Origin: JAEINY01 sp942490535 | Lineage (GTDB): Bacteria; Bacteroidota; Bacteroidia; Bacteroidales; Marinilabiliaceae | NCBI GenBank assembly: GCA_942490535.1 | Contig: CALNXQ010000005.1 | Span: 868,001-932,000 of the forward strand | Direction of reading: 5' to 3' | DNA: 64,000 nt | Shown here: positions 55,471-64,000 of the stretch, piece by piece | How the letters are laid out: the number at the start of each line of letters is the position of its first letter | Numbering within the stretch: position 1 is the stretch's first letter | Notes under the pieces: model-generated | What the model was told of the DNA's origin: nothing | Databases searched by the model: none | The model's input: the letters and a program-made list of their open reading frames with translations, nothing else | Made by a program: the position numbers and the translations under genes

Positions 55471-55920
55471 CTAAAATCGTTGTATTAAAAAGATACCGGC
55501 TATTAGAAAAATAATGCCAATAATGCGGCCCAGTGAGATGGGATGAGGGGTTAAATTAAAAAAACCATAATGATCAATAATAGCGGCTAAAATCATTTGT
55601 CCACCAATGGTAGCACCTAACATGGTTGCCACGCCAATTTTTGGAATTAGTATCACCACAGAACTCACAAAAATAGCCCCTAAAATACCTCCAAAAAAAA
55701 GATAAACAGGAATTTGCGTAATGACACTCATTTTAGGTATACCTGTACGCATAAACAGGTTGAAAAGAAGCAAGCAAAAAGTTCCTACCAAAAAATTTAC
55801 AAAAGCTGCCTGAACAGGATGTTTTAAATAACCACCCAATTGTGAATTGATACTTCCTTGAATCGCCAATAAGCCACCAACAATTAGTGCTATGGAAGTT
55901 AGAATGTACTTCAAATACAT
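55471..55920 (-). CDS. DMT-type transporter, YdcZ (DUF606) family
   Basis: A 149-residue membrane protein with five hydrophobic helices. The opening segment LIVGGLLAIQGSINSQLGGYLKHPVQAAFVNFLVG and the middle GATIGGQMILAAIIDHYG are characteristic of the YdcZ/DUF606 half-size drug/metabolite transporters. Substrate unknown. Single gene. Confidence 0.88.
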   Translation of the reverse strand: MYLKYILTSIALIVGGLLAIQGSINSQLGGYLKHPVQAAFVNFLVGTFCLLLFNLFMRTGIPKMSVITQIPVYLFFGGILGAIFVSSVVILIPKIGVATMLGATIGGQMILAAIIDHYGFFNLTPHPISLGRIIGIIFLIAGIFLIQRF

Positions 55921-56131
55921 AAATGACTGCTTTTGATGGCAAGATACCGCAAAAATGCGAAAGGAAAAATCCGATGCTTTGAAACACCGGATTTATCATA
56001 GACATGAATGACAACAGACTATCTATACATGTAACCTGAAAACTTTTAAACAATTGTTAATAAATCTACAATATTACCCTTAAATACTATGCGACTGTAT
56101 TTTAAATAGGTATATAAACCAACATCTCCTT

Positions 56132-56914
56132 TTAGTATTGAGCACCTTCATTATAGATTTGCGCCTCCTCAATCTTCTCCAATGAATGGGTAAAACCATT
56201 ATCCTTTTCATAGGCTTTTCTAAAATTTTCAATGGCACTATCGTAATCCTTTATAGCCATGTAATAATCACCTTTGGAATCATAAGGATAGGCCATTTCC
56301 GGAACCAACCAAACATATCGGTTAAATGCACATTCAGCTTTATCAAATTGTTCTTTCTTTAAGAAAATATAACCTCTGAATTTATACACAAAAGGCAAAT
56401 TAGGCTTCAATTTCAAGCATTCATCCAAAGCCCAAATTGTTTTTTTTTCTTGTCCATCCTGATTAAAAAGCATAAACGACCACATGGCCATCAATTGTAG
56501 ATTATCCGGGTACTTTTTTGTGATTTCTTTCCAATAAGCAGAGATACAGGATTGGGGATCAACTATGAGTTCACCTGCCATTTGTTTAAATATGCGTTCC
56601 CCTTTATTGAGCCGTCCAGTGTAGTGAATTATCTTATCCCAATACAACTCCCTTTTTTCGGCTTGAAAACTAAATGAACCTAATACATAGGCCATAAAAA
56701 AATCAGGATCAGCCTTCAGGGCCAAATCTGTTAACTCAAACATTCGCTGATATTCCGTTCGATAAAAGGCATCGACCGCTTGTTCATAATACTTATGAGC
56801 TGCTTCAGATTTGGTTGTAGCTTCAAAATAATAGTCTTGAGCCAAAACAAAGGTAGATAAACTCAACATCAGACTCATCAACCATGCGCTATGAAAAAAG
56901 CCCTTCCTTTTCAT
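56132..56914 (-). CDS. secreted TPR-repeat protein
   Basis: A 260-residue protein; the start at MKRKGFFHSAW (56914) gives a proper signal peptide ending FVLAQ, whereas the frame extends 18 codons upstream without one. The mature part consists of tetratricopeptide-like repeats (AHKYYEQAVDAFYRTEYQRMF, PFVYKFRGYIFLKKEQFDKAE, AYPYDSKGDYYMAIKDYDSAI). It is a periplasmic scaffold by inference; partners unknown. Confidence 0.82.
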   Translation of the reverse strand: MKRKGFFHSAWLMSLMLSLSTFVLAQDYYFEATTKSEAAHKYYEQAVDAFYRTEYQRMFELTDLALKADPDFFMAYVLGSFSFQAEKRELYWDKIIHYTGRLNKGERIFKQMAGELIVDPQSCISAYWKEITKKYPDNLQLMAMWSFMLFNQDGQEKKTIWALDECLKLKPNLPFVYKFRGYIFLKKEQFDKAECAFNRYVWLVPEMAYPYDSKGDYYMAIKDYDSAIENFRKAYEKDNGFTHSLEKIEEAQIYNEGAQY

Positions 56915-57079
56915 GCCAGAGGTATTAAGTGTTAATATGTAGGAATCAACAGAATAGAAACATGACAAAGGTAATAGAAAGGGTTACTCTCTGTCAAGAA
57001 TATAAACCTTACATAAATAATAATTAAACCAATTAGGCAACTAAAATAAATAGACTCAAAACACTACTATCCAAATACT

Positions 57080-57934
57080 TTAATCTTCAGATTCAATATG
57101 AACAGTAGCAGTAATGTTCAGTTTTTCTTTGACCAACTGCTCATATTTGGTGGCGATTAAATGTGCCGTACTTAATTTATACTCACCAGGCAAATAAATA
57201 TGAAAGGTCATTTCAGTATGATAACCATATTGATGGACCAGAAAATGGTGTGGACGTAGGTCATCATCTGACACCAAAGTGGCAATATGAATAATCTCTT
57301 TTTTGAGTGATTCTTCAATTCGTTCTCCTAACAAAATACTAATGTTCTCCTTAAGAATGGTAAAAGTGGTGTAAAATAATAATATAGAAACAACAATACC
57401 CAATATTCCATCAATCCACCAAAAGCGTTGTCCTAAAAATATTCCAACCAATATTACCAGAGAAGAAATCGCATCAGACCGGTGGTGCCAGCCATCCGCA
57501 ATCATAGAACTGGAATTGGTTCGTTTTCCAATGATAATGGAATACTGAGCCATAACTTCTTTCATAACAGCAGAAATCACTGTAACCACAATGGCGAGAA
57601 TTCCATAATTGACTGATTCATGATTTCTCAGCCTGATAATTGATTCCATTAGAAAATTAAAACCAATGACGGCCAATAAAAGACCAACGACCAAAGAAGC
57701 AATGATTTCCGCCCTTCCATGCCCATAAGGATGATTATCATCAGCGGGTTTAGCCGATACTTTCAAGCCAATTAAAACAGCTACTGAAGAAATACTATCA
57801 CTTAAAGTATGCCAGGCATCAGCAATCAATGCCACTGAACCAGTAACAATACCAGCCCAAATCTTAATACCAAACAAACCAATATTCAAAAATATTGATC
57901 CATACGTTGCCATGATACCTGTTTTGTTATGCAT
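57080..57934 (-). CDS. cation diffusion facilitator (CDF) metal exporter
   Basis: A 284-residue CDF transporter with about six membrane helices and a cytoplasmic C-terminal domain. Both metal-site repeats are visible: LIADAWHTLSDSISS in the second helix and MIADGWHHRSDAISS in the fifth. The C-terminal domain (about 205-284) has LVHQYGYHTEMTFHIYLPGE. Exports divalent metals such as Zn, Mn, Fe or Co; the His/Asp pattern does not settle which. It lies 28 bases after hemW on the same strand. Confidence 0.92.
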   Translation of the reverse strand: MHNKTGIMATYGSIFLNIGLFGIKIWAGIVTGSVALIADAWHTLSDSISSVAVLIGLKVSAKPADDNHPYGHGRAEIIASLVVGLLLAVIGFNFLMESIIRLRNHESVNYGILAIVVTVISAVMKEVMAQYSIIIGKRTNSSSMIADGWHHRSDAISSLVILVGIFLGQRFWWIDGILGIVVSILLFYTTFTILKENISILLGERIEESLKKEIIHIATLVSDDDLRPHHFLVHQYGYHTEMTFHIYLPGEYKLSTAHLIATKYEQLVKEKLNITATVHIESED

Positions 57935-57962
57935 CTTTTACTCTTTAAAAATCCAATTTCAA

Positions 57963-59096
57963 CTAATCCTTAATATAAAAAAGCTCAGAAATAATACGAT
58001 CAGTAATGAACCGCTTATCCTCTGACACTCTGTAATACTGATTCTCACACACAATATTGCCCTGTTCAACCTGATGCCTAATTTCGTTTTGAAAATAGCT
58101 ATATAACGTAACACTCAAAACACTTTCCAATCGTTTTGAGTCAATGCCGACACGCGTTCTTAATCCCAACATCACTAATTCATTGTACCGATCACTGTCA
58201 GTCAATTTCTCTGCTTCAAAGTACGGTGCATTATTTTGTATGGAATCACAATATTTTTGAAGGTGACGAACATTCCATACCCTTTTTGTACCGTCAAACG
58301 AATGCGCAGAAGGCCCCAATCCAAGGTAATTATCTCCAGTCCAATAATTACTGTTGTGCTGAGAATGAAGATCGGGCTTGCAGAAATTAGAAATTTCATA
58401 ATTTATAAAACCAGCCTCTTCCAGCTGCCTAACCAGGTATTCAAACTGTTGCACACTTTCATCTTCTTCAATTTCTTTAAATATCCCTTTGCTTAAATAG
58501 TCAAAATAAGGCGTGCCTTTTTCAAAGGTAAGGTGATACGCTGAAATATGTGTCACATCTAAATCAATTGCAGTCTTCACATTGCTTTTCCATTGGTCAA
58601 AACTCATATATGGCAATCCATAGATTAAGTCAATACTAATGTTATTAATGCTGTGGGATTTTAATATCCGGATAGCCTCTATTGCTTGTTTTGAATTATG
58701 CCGACGGTTCATTTTTCGCAAATGCTCGTCGTAAAAGCTTTGAATCCCCATGCTAACCCGATTTATACCTAACTTAACCAGATTGGATACATAAGTGTCA
58801 GTTACATCATCCGGATTAACTTCAATGGTAATCTCAAGGGGCGAAAAATTAATTGCCTTTTTTCGAAGGGCTTTAATAATTGCCGAGAGTTCATTATAGC
58901 TAAGTGTGGATGGGGTACCACCTCCAAAATATAACGTATTTACAGTATTATTTAAGAAAAATTGCGAATTAAGATCAATTTCTTTACAAATAGCTTTAAT
59001 ATATTCGTGCTTCAAAGATTGATCAGTTGTTTTATAAAAATCACAATAAGAGCAACGGGAATAACAAAATGGAACATGAATGTAAATGCCTGCCAT
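57963..59096 (-). CDS. hemW: HemW, radical SAM heme chaperone-like protein
   Basis: A 377-residue radical SAM protein. The cluster motif CYSRCSYC places Cys11, Cys15 and Cys18 at the N-terminus, followed by LYFGGGTPSTLS, VNPDDV, MGIQSFYDEHLRKMNRRH and GLPYMSFDQW. This is HemW rather than true coproporphyrinogen oxidase HemN: the motif is near the N-terminus and the HemN extension is missing. It probably delivers heme to respiratory enzymes. A parS-type site lies ten bases upstream of its start. Confidence 0.93.
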   Translation of the reverse strand: MAGIYIHVPFCYSRCSYCDFYKTTDQSLKHEYIKAICKEIDLNSQFFLNNTVNTLYFGGGTPSTLSYNELSAIIKALRKKAINFSPLEITIEVNPDDVTDTYVSNLVKLGINRVSMGIQSFYDEHLRKMNRRHNSKQAIEAIRILKSHSINNISIDLIYGLPYMSFDQWKSNVKTAIDLDVTHISAYHLTFEKGTPYFDYLSKGIFKEIEEDESVQQFEYLVRQLEEAGFINYEISNFCKPDLHSQHNSNYWTGDNYLGLGPSAHSFDGTKRVWNVRHLQKYCDSIQNNAPYFEAEKLTDSDRYNELVMLGLRTRVGIDSKRLESVLSVTLYSYFQNEIRHQVEQGNIVCENQYYRVSEDKRFITDRIISELFYIKD

Positions 59097-59105
59097 ATCG
59101 AAAAA

Positions 59106-59121
59106 TGTTTCACGTGAAACA
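59106..59121. promoter_or_regulatory. parS-type ParB binding site
   Basis: TGTTTCACGTGAAACA is a perfect 16-bp palindrome identical to the widely conserved chromosomal parS consensus. It lies in the short gap between hemW and the VanZ-like gene. No parA or parB gene is in the window. Confidence 0.88.
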
Positions 59122-59202
59122 CTGTAATACAGTAATTTGCCAGTGGGTTTATGAACAAGTTTTCAACAAAAGTACTACATTAATCAACAGAAAAAATAAA
59201 AA

Positions 59203-59616
59203 ATGAACACCTTATTAAAATATCATAAAACCGTTGGTATACTCACTGCCATTACACTGCTTAGTTTATTGAATGTGGGAAATGTGGCTCCGCACAAAAT
59301 TAAACTAATACCACATATAGATAAAATTGTTCATTTTACGATGTATTTTACAGCTTCATTTGTTTTGCTTTTTGAATACTACCTATACCATAAAAAGAAT
59401 AAAGCCGTTCTAAAACGGCTTCCCATTATTCCCTTTATATGGGGTGGTATTATGGAAATATGTCAGCTTTATCTAACAGAATATAGAGGCGCTGAATGGT
59501 GGGATTTGGCAGCTAATACCAGTGGATTACTTTTAGGCTACTTCACATTTATGAAAGTTCGCCATAACCAGGTACTGGAGTATATAATCACGTATCCGTT
59601 TAAGAGATGTTTATAA
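59203..59616 (+). CDS. VanZ family membrane protein
   Basis: A 137-residue membrane protein with about four helices. KIDKIVHFTMYFTASFVLLFEYYL and the following PFIWGGIMEICQLYLTEYRGAEWWDLAANTSGLLLGYF segment, described here in part, match VanZ-like proteins (DxxxHxxxF and E-x-x-Q pattern). Function unknown. Its last 6 bases overlap the end of the convergent Rrf2 gene. Confidence 0.85.
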   Translation: MNTLLKYHKTVGILTAITLLSLLNVGNVAPHKIKLIPHIDKIVHFTMYFTASFVLLFEYYLYHKKNKAVLKRLPIIPFIWGGIMEICQLYLTEYRGAEWWDLAANTSGLLLGYFTFMKVRHNQVLEYIITYPFKRCL

Positions 59617-60054
59617 TTTGATGTAATCACCCTTATCCTTCATATTGGTAATAATTTTACCAATGGTCTCACCACTAAAAAACTCAAATAATTGTTTGCG
59701 AATAGAACTATACTGCTCATGAACAGGACAAGCATAGCCTTCAGTGTCGTTTTGTTTACAACTCTGCATACCAATCAAACAATTTGTAAAGACATCCCTT
59801 CCATCAATCACTTCAACGATATCAATCAGCGCAATTTCATCAGCAGTTCTACCCATACCAAAACCACCATGAGGTCCTTTAGTGCTGGTTAATAACTTCT
59901 GCTTGGCCAGACTCTGTAATATTTTCCCCAAAAAAGGAGTAGGAATATCCAGTTCTTTGGAAATCTGCTTGATCCCAATCTTCTTTTCTTCTCCACCATT
60001 TTGAGCCAGATAAATGACGGCACGAATGGCATACTTACACGTATTGGATAACAT
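59611..60054 (-). CDS. Rrf2 family transcriptional regulator
   Basis: A 147-residue regulator. The N-terminal winged helix has KYAIRAVIYLAQNG, ISKELDIPTPFLGKILQSLAK and the wing STKGPHGGFGMGR. Three cysteines in NCLIGMQSCKQNDTEGYACPVH could hold an iron-sulfur cluster, although the spacing (6 and 9 residues) is longer than in IscR or NsrR. Redox, iron or nitric oxide sensing is possible. Single gene; its target is not evident. Confidence 0.9.
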   Translation of the reverse strand: MLSNTCKYAIRAVIYLAQNGGEEKKIGIKQISKELDIPTPFLGKILQSLAKQKLLTSTKGPHGGFGMGRTADEIALIDIVEVIDGRDVFTNCLIGMQSCKQNDTEGYACPVHEQYSSIRKQLFEFFSGETIGKIITNMKDKGDYIKL

Positions 60055-60274
60055 GATTATTAGCTTTTGTGGCTAAATTAAATAAAATCATTAAAAAACC
60101 TTTATTTCTTTTTATCATTTCTCAAGCCCCCTCATCTATCAAACAGTTAATAATACCCAAAAAAAGTCAGCTACCTTTGTTTGAATCGTGTTAATAAAAC
60201 TAAAACCATTTGATATGCTGATCATTAAAGAATTTTTATAACCAGAAAAAGACGGTATAAAATAATTACCTCTA

Positions 60275-60715
60275 TTATTTCAATGGTATCTTATTGATGC
60301 GATCCTGATGACGTCCTCCTTCAAATTTCGTATTCACAAACTTGTCAACAATGGCTTTTGCTTCTTCCTCACTCACGTATCTACCTGGTATAGTACATAC
60401 ATTAGCATCATTATGCAGCCTTGCCATATAAGAAATTTCTGCATTCCAGCACAATGCAGCACGAATACCCTGATGTTTATTAACAGTCATGTTAATTCCA
60501 TTTCCACTGCCGCAAATAGAGAAACCTATTTCGAATTCACCTGACTCTACAGCTGCTGCCATAGGGTGGGCATAATCAGCATAATCAGTACTTTCAATGG
60601 AATGAGTACCAAAGTCTTTCACAATGTATCCGAGTTCAATTAAATAACCTTTAACAAATTCCTTGGTTGGAAATCCGGCGTGATCTGCCGCTAGAGCAAT
60701 TGATTTAAAAAGCAT
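60275..60715 (-). CDS. rpiB: ribose 5-phosphate isomerase B
   Basis: A 146-residue RpiB/LacAB family enzyme that interconverts ribose 5-phosphate and ribulose 5-phosphate in the pentose phosphate pathway. Motifs: ALAADHAGFPTKEFVKGYL at the start, DYADYAHPMA, and the catalytic-loop ICGSGNGINMTVNKH with the active cysteine, followed by AALCWN and HNDANVCTIPGRYV. Single gene. Confidence 0.94.
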   Translation of the reverse strand: MLFKSIALAADHAGFPTKEFVKGYLIELGYIVKDFGTHSIESTDYADYAHPMAAAVESGEFEIGFSICGSGNGINMTVNKHQGIRAALCWNAEISYMARLHNDANVCTIPGRYVSEEEAKAIVDKFVNTKFEGGRHQDRINKIPLK

Positions 60716-61176
60716 ATTTTTTTTTGCAAAGATAATAAATAAAGGCTGTGTCAGTAGTTTAAATAGAAGTGTGTAAAACCAGCTGAATAACTGTTAAAAT
60801 CATGTGAAAGAAATTGAACTAAAATTTTAAAACTAATATTGGAATATTAACAAATTATTTGAATACAATGACGTCTCTGAAACAATCATGTTTAAAACAA
60901 TAAAAGTTTAACCCTATTTTTTCACAGCATTAACCCACGAAATGAACCATCGCCAAGAAAGAAATTACTACTTTTGAATGTTTTTAACAGTTTGTGAAAG
61001 ACTTTTGAATATTCATCATATTCAAACAATTAACAGGATTCAAACATGTTAGTTATTAGTTGAATTTTGTTATTTTTGACCCAATAAGTCGTAAACCAAG
61101 TATTTTCAAAAAAAAATACTAACCTTGCTAACAGAATAACATCATTACTATATAATTTCTAAATCTCTCTATAAAT
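60716..61176. other. long AT-rich intergenic region upstream of nadA
   Basis: 461 bases between divergent rpiB and nadA, no gene seen. It holds a perfect 9-bp inverted repeat TTTGAATAT/ATATTCAAA (61004-61026), a possible -7 box TATTTTTG at 61071-61078 that fits TAnnTTTG, and a weak AT hairpin near 61098-61120. These are plausible nadA control elements. Confidence 0.5.
61004..61026. promoter_or_regulatory. inverted repeat, possible operator of nadA
   Basis: TTTGAATAT, a 5-base centre, then ATATTCAAA. It lies 45 bases before a -7-like box and 150 bases before the nadA start. No regulator can be named. Confidence 0.4.
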
Positions 61177-62172
61177 ATGAATATAAAGAATAGTTGGTTG
61201 AAAAGTGGATATGTGAATGAACCGGTTCCAACTAATATCGATTTGAAAAAAGAAATTATTCGTTTGAAAGAGGAAAAGAATGCCATTATTATGGGGCATT
61301 TCTATCAAAAGAACGAGATTCAAGACATCGCAGACTTTGTTGGGGATAGTTTAGCTTTAGCACAAGAAGCAGCTAAAACGGATGCTAAAATAATTGTTTT
61401 AGCAGGTGTTCATTTCATGGGAGAAACAGCTAAAATTCTCTCGCCTCAAAAGAAAGTGTTGGTACCCGATTTAAATGCCGGCTGTTCGCTGGCCGATAGT
61501 TGTCCTCCAGAGGCTTTTGAAACGTTTGTTAAAAAACATCCCGCGCATACGGTATTAACCTATGTCAATACCACTGCTCAAATTAAAGCTTTATCCGATA
61601 TTGTGGTGACCAGCACCAATGCCAAGAAGATTGTAGAAAGTTTACCTGCTGATGAAAAAATTATCTTTGGTCCGGATCGTAATCTAGGGAATTATTTAAA
61701 TAGCATCTCTGGAAGGGATATGGTTTTATGGGATGGGGCTTGTCATGTGCATGAAAAATTTTCTGTTGAAAAGATTGTGGAGTTAAAGAAGGAGTATCCT
61801 GATGCCCTTGTTTTGGCCCATCCAGAGTGCAAACAACCGCTATTAGTTTTAGCTGATTTTATCGGCAGTACTGCTGCTCTGTTAAATTTTACCAAACAAA
61901 GTGAGTGTAAACAATTCATTGTAGCAACAGAAAGTGGAATTATTCATCAAATGGAAAAATATCATCCGGAAAAAGATTTTATTCCGGCCCCACCAAACGA
62001 TTCTACCTGTGCCTGTAATGATTGTGAATATATGAAATTGAATACTTTAGAGAAATTATATAACTGTTTGAAATTCGAATGGCCCTCTATTGAAGTGGAA
62101 GAGGAAATCAGGAAAAAGGCTGTTAAACCCATTAACCGAATGCTTGATATTTCTAAGCAATTTGGATTATAA
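61177..62172 (+). CDS. nadA: quinolinate synthase A
   Basis: A 331-residue NadA, which condenses iminoaspartate and dihydroxyacetone phosphate to quinolinate in NAD synthesis. Key parts: IIMGHFYQKNEIQDIADFVGD, the cysteine in LNAGCSLADSCPPE, VNTTAQIKALSD, DRNLGNY, GACHVHEKF, HPECK, and the C-terminal STCACNDCEYMKLNTLEKLY. Three of the cysteines hold the [4Fe-4S] cluster. nadB and nadC are not nearby. Confidence 0.95.
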   Translation: MNIKNSWLKSGYVNEPVPTNIDLKKEIIRLKEEKNAIIMGHFYQKNEIQDIADFVGDSLALAQEAAKTDAKIIVLAGVHFMGETAKILSPQKKVLVPDLNAGCSLADSCPPEAFETFVKKHPAHTVLTYVNTTAQIKALSDIVVTSTNAKKIVESLPADEKIIFGPDRNLGNYLNSISGRDMVLWDGACHVHEKFSVEKIVELKKEYPDALVLAHPECKQPLLVLADFIGSTAALLNFTKQSECKQFIVATESGIIHQMEKYHPEKDFIPAPPNDSTCACNDCEYMKLNTLEKLYNCLKFEWPSIEVEEEIRKKAVKPINRMLDISKQFGL

Positions 62173-62198
62173 ACAAGTTATCAACCTGTGTTATTAGA

Positions 62199-62588
62199 AT
62201 GGAAAAGTTAGAATCCCCAATATCAATTTTGTTGGTTGAAGACAATGTACTAAATCAAAAATTGATTTTTCTAAATTTGGCTAAATACGGTTTTAAAATT
62301 GATGTGGCCAATAATGGGCAAGAAGCATTGGATAAATTGACAGGACAATCCTATGATTTGGTCCTGATGGATTTGATGATGCCGGTTATGGATGGTTTGG
62401 AAGCAACCATGCGTATTCGTGAGAAAGAAAAATCCAGTCAACAGCACATTCCAATTATTGGATTGACGGCAAATACGTATGATGCTGATCGAGAAAAGTG
62501 TATAGCCTATGGCATGGATGAGTACATGGCTAAACCCTTTGATCTGGAAGAATTTTACACCAATATTAAACAACTCAAAATCGTTTAA
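62199..62588 (+). CDS. single-domain response regulator (CheY-like)
   Basis: A 129-residue receiver domain with no output domain. The acidic pocket is LLVEDN, the phosphoacceptor is Asp58 in LVLMDLMMPVMDG, and the conserved lysine is in EYMAKPF near the C-terminus. It resembles the receiver domains of hybrid kinases. It starts 26 bases after nadA and ends 15 bases before ruvB, so it may be cotranscribed, but no matching kinase is in this stretch. Confidence 0.92.
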   Translation: MEKLESPISILLVEDNVLNQKLIFLNLAKYGFKIDVANNGQEALDKLTGQSYDLVLMDLMMPVMDGLEATMRIREKEKSSQQHIPIIGLTANTYDADREKCIAYGMDEYMAKPFDLEEFYTNIKQLKIV

Positions 62589-62603
62589 TGGTAAGGAGAT
62601 TGT

Positions 62604-63620
62604 ATGACTTTTGATATAAGACGACCAGAGGAGAAAGAGAACGATGTAGAGCGGCAGTTGCGTCCCTTGCAATTTGATGATTTCAAAGGGCAAGCCAAAA
62701 TTGTAGAGAATCTGGAAATTTTTGTGCAAGCTGCCAAAATGCGTGGCGAAGCATTGGATCATGTCTTGTTGCATGGTCCTCCTGGACTTGGAAAAACAAC
62801 TCTTTCTAATATTATTGCGAATCAATTAGGTGTCGGCTTTAAAATTACCAGTGGTCCGGTTCTGGATAAACCGGGTGATTTAGCCGGAATATTGACAAGT
62901 CTTGAAGAAAATGACGTTCTCTTTATTGATGAAATTCACCGCTTAAGTTCAGTTGTCGAAGAATATTTATACAGTGCGATGGAGGATTTTCGGATTGATA
63001 TCGTAATTGATAAAGGACCCGGTGCACGAAGTATTCAAATTGAGTTAAATCCATTTACATTAATAGGAGCTACCACGCGAAGTGGATTGTTAACAGCCCC
63101 ATTACGTGCTCGATTTGGAATCAATTCTCACCTGGAGTATTATGATACGCCTGTTTTAAGTGGTATTATTGAAAGGTCAGCTGATATTCTAGAAGTGCGT
63201 ATTCATGAAAATGCAGCAATTGAAATTGCACGGCGAAGTCGGGGCACGCCACGAATTGCCAATGCTCTTTTACGCAGAGTGCGCGACTTTGCACAAGTCA
63301 AGGGAAATGGGGTTATTGATATTGACATTACCCGTATTGCCTTAAATGCACTGAATATTGATAAGCATGGTTTGGATATTATGGATCACAAAATATTACT
63401 AACGCTCATTGATAAGTTTCAAGGGGGACCCGTAGGGGTTAATACCATTGCAACAGCTGTTGGTGAGGATTCTGGAACCATTGAAGAAGTTTATGAACCT
63501 TTTTTAATCATGGAAGGATTCATTAAGCGAACACCTCGTGGTCGAATGGTTACGCCTTTGGCATATGCTCATTTGGGAAAAGAAATCAATCTTAATCAAG
63601 GAACTCTATTTACGCTTTAA
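62604..63620 (+). CDS. ruvB: Holliday junction branch migration ATPase RuvB
   Basis: A 338-residue AAA+ motor of the RuvABC resolvasome, normal length. Walker A is GPPGLGKTT (58-66), Walker B region LFIDEIHRLSSVVEEYLYSAME, sensor GATTRSGLLTAPLRARFG with the arginine finger, and a C-terminal winged helix (VYEPFLIMEGFIKRTPRGRMVT). The start follows a good AAGGAG ribosome-binding site. Adjacent to a flippase gene starting 6 bases after its stop. Confidence 0.96.
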   Translation: MTFDIRRPEEKENDVERQLRPLQFDDFKGQAKIVENLEIFVQAAKMRGEALDHVLLHGPPGLGKTTLSNIIANQLGVGFKITSGPVLDKPGDLAGILTSLEENDVLFIDEIHRLSSVVEEYLYSAMEDFRIDIVIDKGPGARSIQIELNPFTLIGATTRSGLLTAPLRARFGINSHLEYYDTPVLSGIIERSADILEVRIHENAAIEIARRSRGTPRIANALLRRVRDFAQVKGNGVIDIDITRIALNALNIDKHGLDIMDHKILLTLIDKFQGGPVGVNTIATAVGEDSGTIEEVYEPFLIMEGFIKRTPRGRMVTPLAYAHLGKEINLNQGTLFTL

Positions 63621-63626
63621 TAGCTC

Positions 63627-64000
63627 GTGGGAAAACTTAAACGCCTGGCAGGTGATACTGTAATATACGGGACAAGTACCATTTTAGGACGACTGCTTAA
63701 TTGGCTGTTAATGCCTTTTTATACGCGTCTCTTACCTATGGAAGAATATGGTGTGGTTAGCAATCTCTATGCCTATATTTCTTATTTTCTTATTTTATTG
63801 ACGTTTGGTTTTGAAACGGGTTTTTTTCGTTTTGCTAAAGAGCGAAACAGTAATATAGTCCTTAAAACCTTAGGTACTTCCATAGCAGGTTGGAGTTTTT
63901 TATTTATTGGATTAATTTGGGTGTTTAAATCTCATATTCAATCGGGGCTGGGAGAAGACCTAATAACTGAGGAATTTATTTTATATACTGCCATAATAGT
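63627..64000 (+). CDS. polysaccharide flippase (oligosaccharide transporter family), 3' truncated by window end
   Basis: Starts at GTG 63627, six bases after the ruvB stop, and runs open to the window end (124 codons). The sequence VGKLKRLAGDTVIYGTSTIL, then GRLLNWLLMPFYTRLLPMEEYG and repeated hydrophobic helices, is the usual start of MviN/Wzx-type polysaccharide export proteins. It would move lipid-linked sugars across the inner membrane. The GTG start is chosen because stops lie directly upstream and no ATG gives a better N-terminus. Confidence 0.82.
   Translation, partial: MGKLKRLAGDTVIYGTSTILGRLLNWLLMPFYTRLLPMEEYGVVSNLYAYISYFLILLTFGFETGFFRFAKERNSNIVLKTLGTSIAGWSFLFIGLIWVFKSHIQSGLGEDLITEEFILYTAII

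Noticed and set aside
59122..59202. Origin of replication beside parS
   Set aside because: No DnaA-box cluster is visible in the short gap and no dnaA, gyrB or parAB gene is present.

Overview
The window looks like a chromosomal piece of a member of the phylum Bacteroidota, probably order Marinilabiliales; this placement is an inference from gene content, not a search. Supporting signs are a TonB-dependent receptor with surface lipoproteins carrying DUF5689, DUF4493 and BACON-like modules, a two-subunit B12 methylmalonyl-CoA mutase, an HU-related DNA-binding protein, Bacteroidota-type IS66/IS21 elements, moderate GC and possible TAnnTTTG promoter boxes. No rRNA, tRNA or CRISPR array was seen.

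Region 1 (1-7382, + strand): a signalling operon. A PAS/PP2C-type phosphatase (5' truncated), a SiaB-like kinase and a SiaC-like phosphoprotein with Thr68 at the expected place are followed by a 1026-residue TerB/ABCG-type ABC protein, a lipoprotein and a small secreted protein. This resembles the Pseudomonas SiaABC switch, with an ABC transporter where the diguanylate cyclase would be.

Region 2 (7484-26071): an 18.6 kb island made only of insertion sequences. Its base is a tandem array of three copies of one IS66-type element, the second and third lacking the last part of tnpC. Copy 2 holds a second IS66-type element, which holds an IS481-type element, which holds an ISNCY-like element. Copy 3 holds an IS982-like element, an IS3 element containing an IS21 element, and a second IS21 element that sits at a 900-bp deletion. 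Most boundaries could be set to the base from target duplications and restored reading frames.

Region 3 (26127-33268): sbcD-sbcC nuclease genes, a C_GCAxxG_C_C protein and a SulP anion transporter.

Region 4 (33634-42903, - strand): a probable extracellular nucleic-acid degradation and uptake locus: endonuclease I lipoprotein, TonB-dependent receptor, DUF5689 lipoprotein, DUF4493 lipoprotein, secreted endonuclease/exonuclease/phosphatase, and a DNA/RNA non-specific endonuclease lipoprotein.

Region 5 (43307-50519): a secreted (alpha/alpha)6-type glycoside hydrolase, crtB-crtI carotenoid genes, a DUF6629-like membrane protein, an HU-like protein and a small membrane protein.

Region 6 (50818-55272): mutA-mutB for methylmalonyl-CoA mutase, separated by an S23-type four-helix-bundle gene that is bracketed by double inverted repeats like a small mobile cassette.

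Region 7 (55471-64000): housekeeping genes (YdcZ-type transporter, TPR protein, CDF metal exporter, hemW, VanZ-like, Rrf2 regulator, rpiB, nadA, response regulator, ruvB, start of a flippase gene) and a perfect 16-bp parS-type site just upstream of hemW, which suggests the segment lies in the origin-proximal part of the chromosome.
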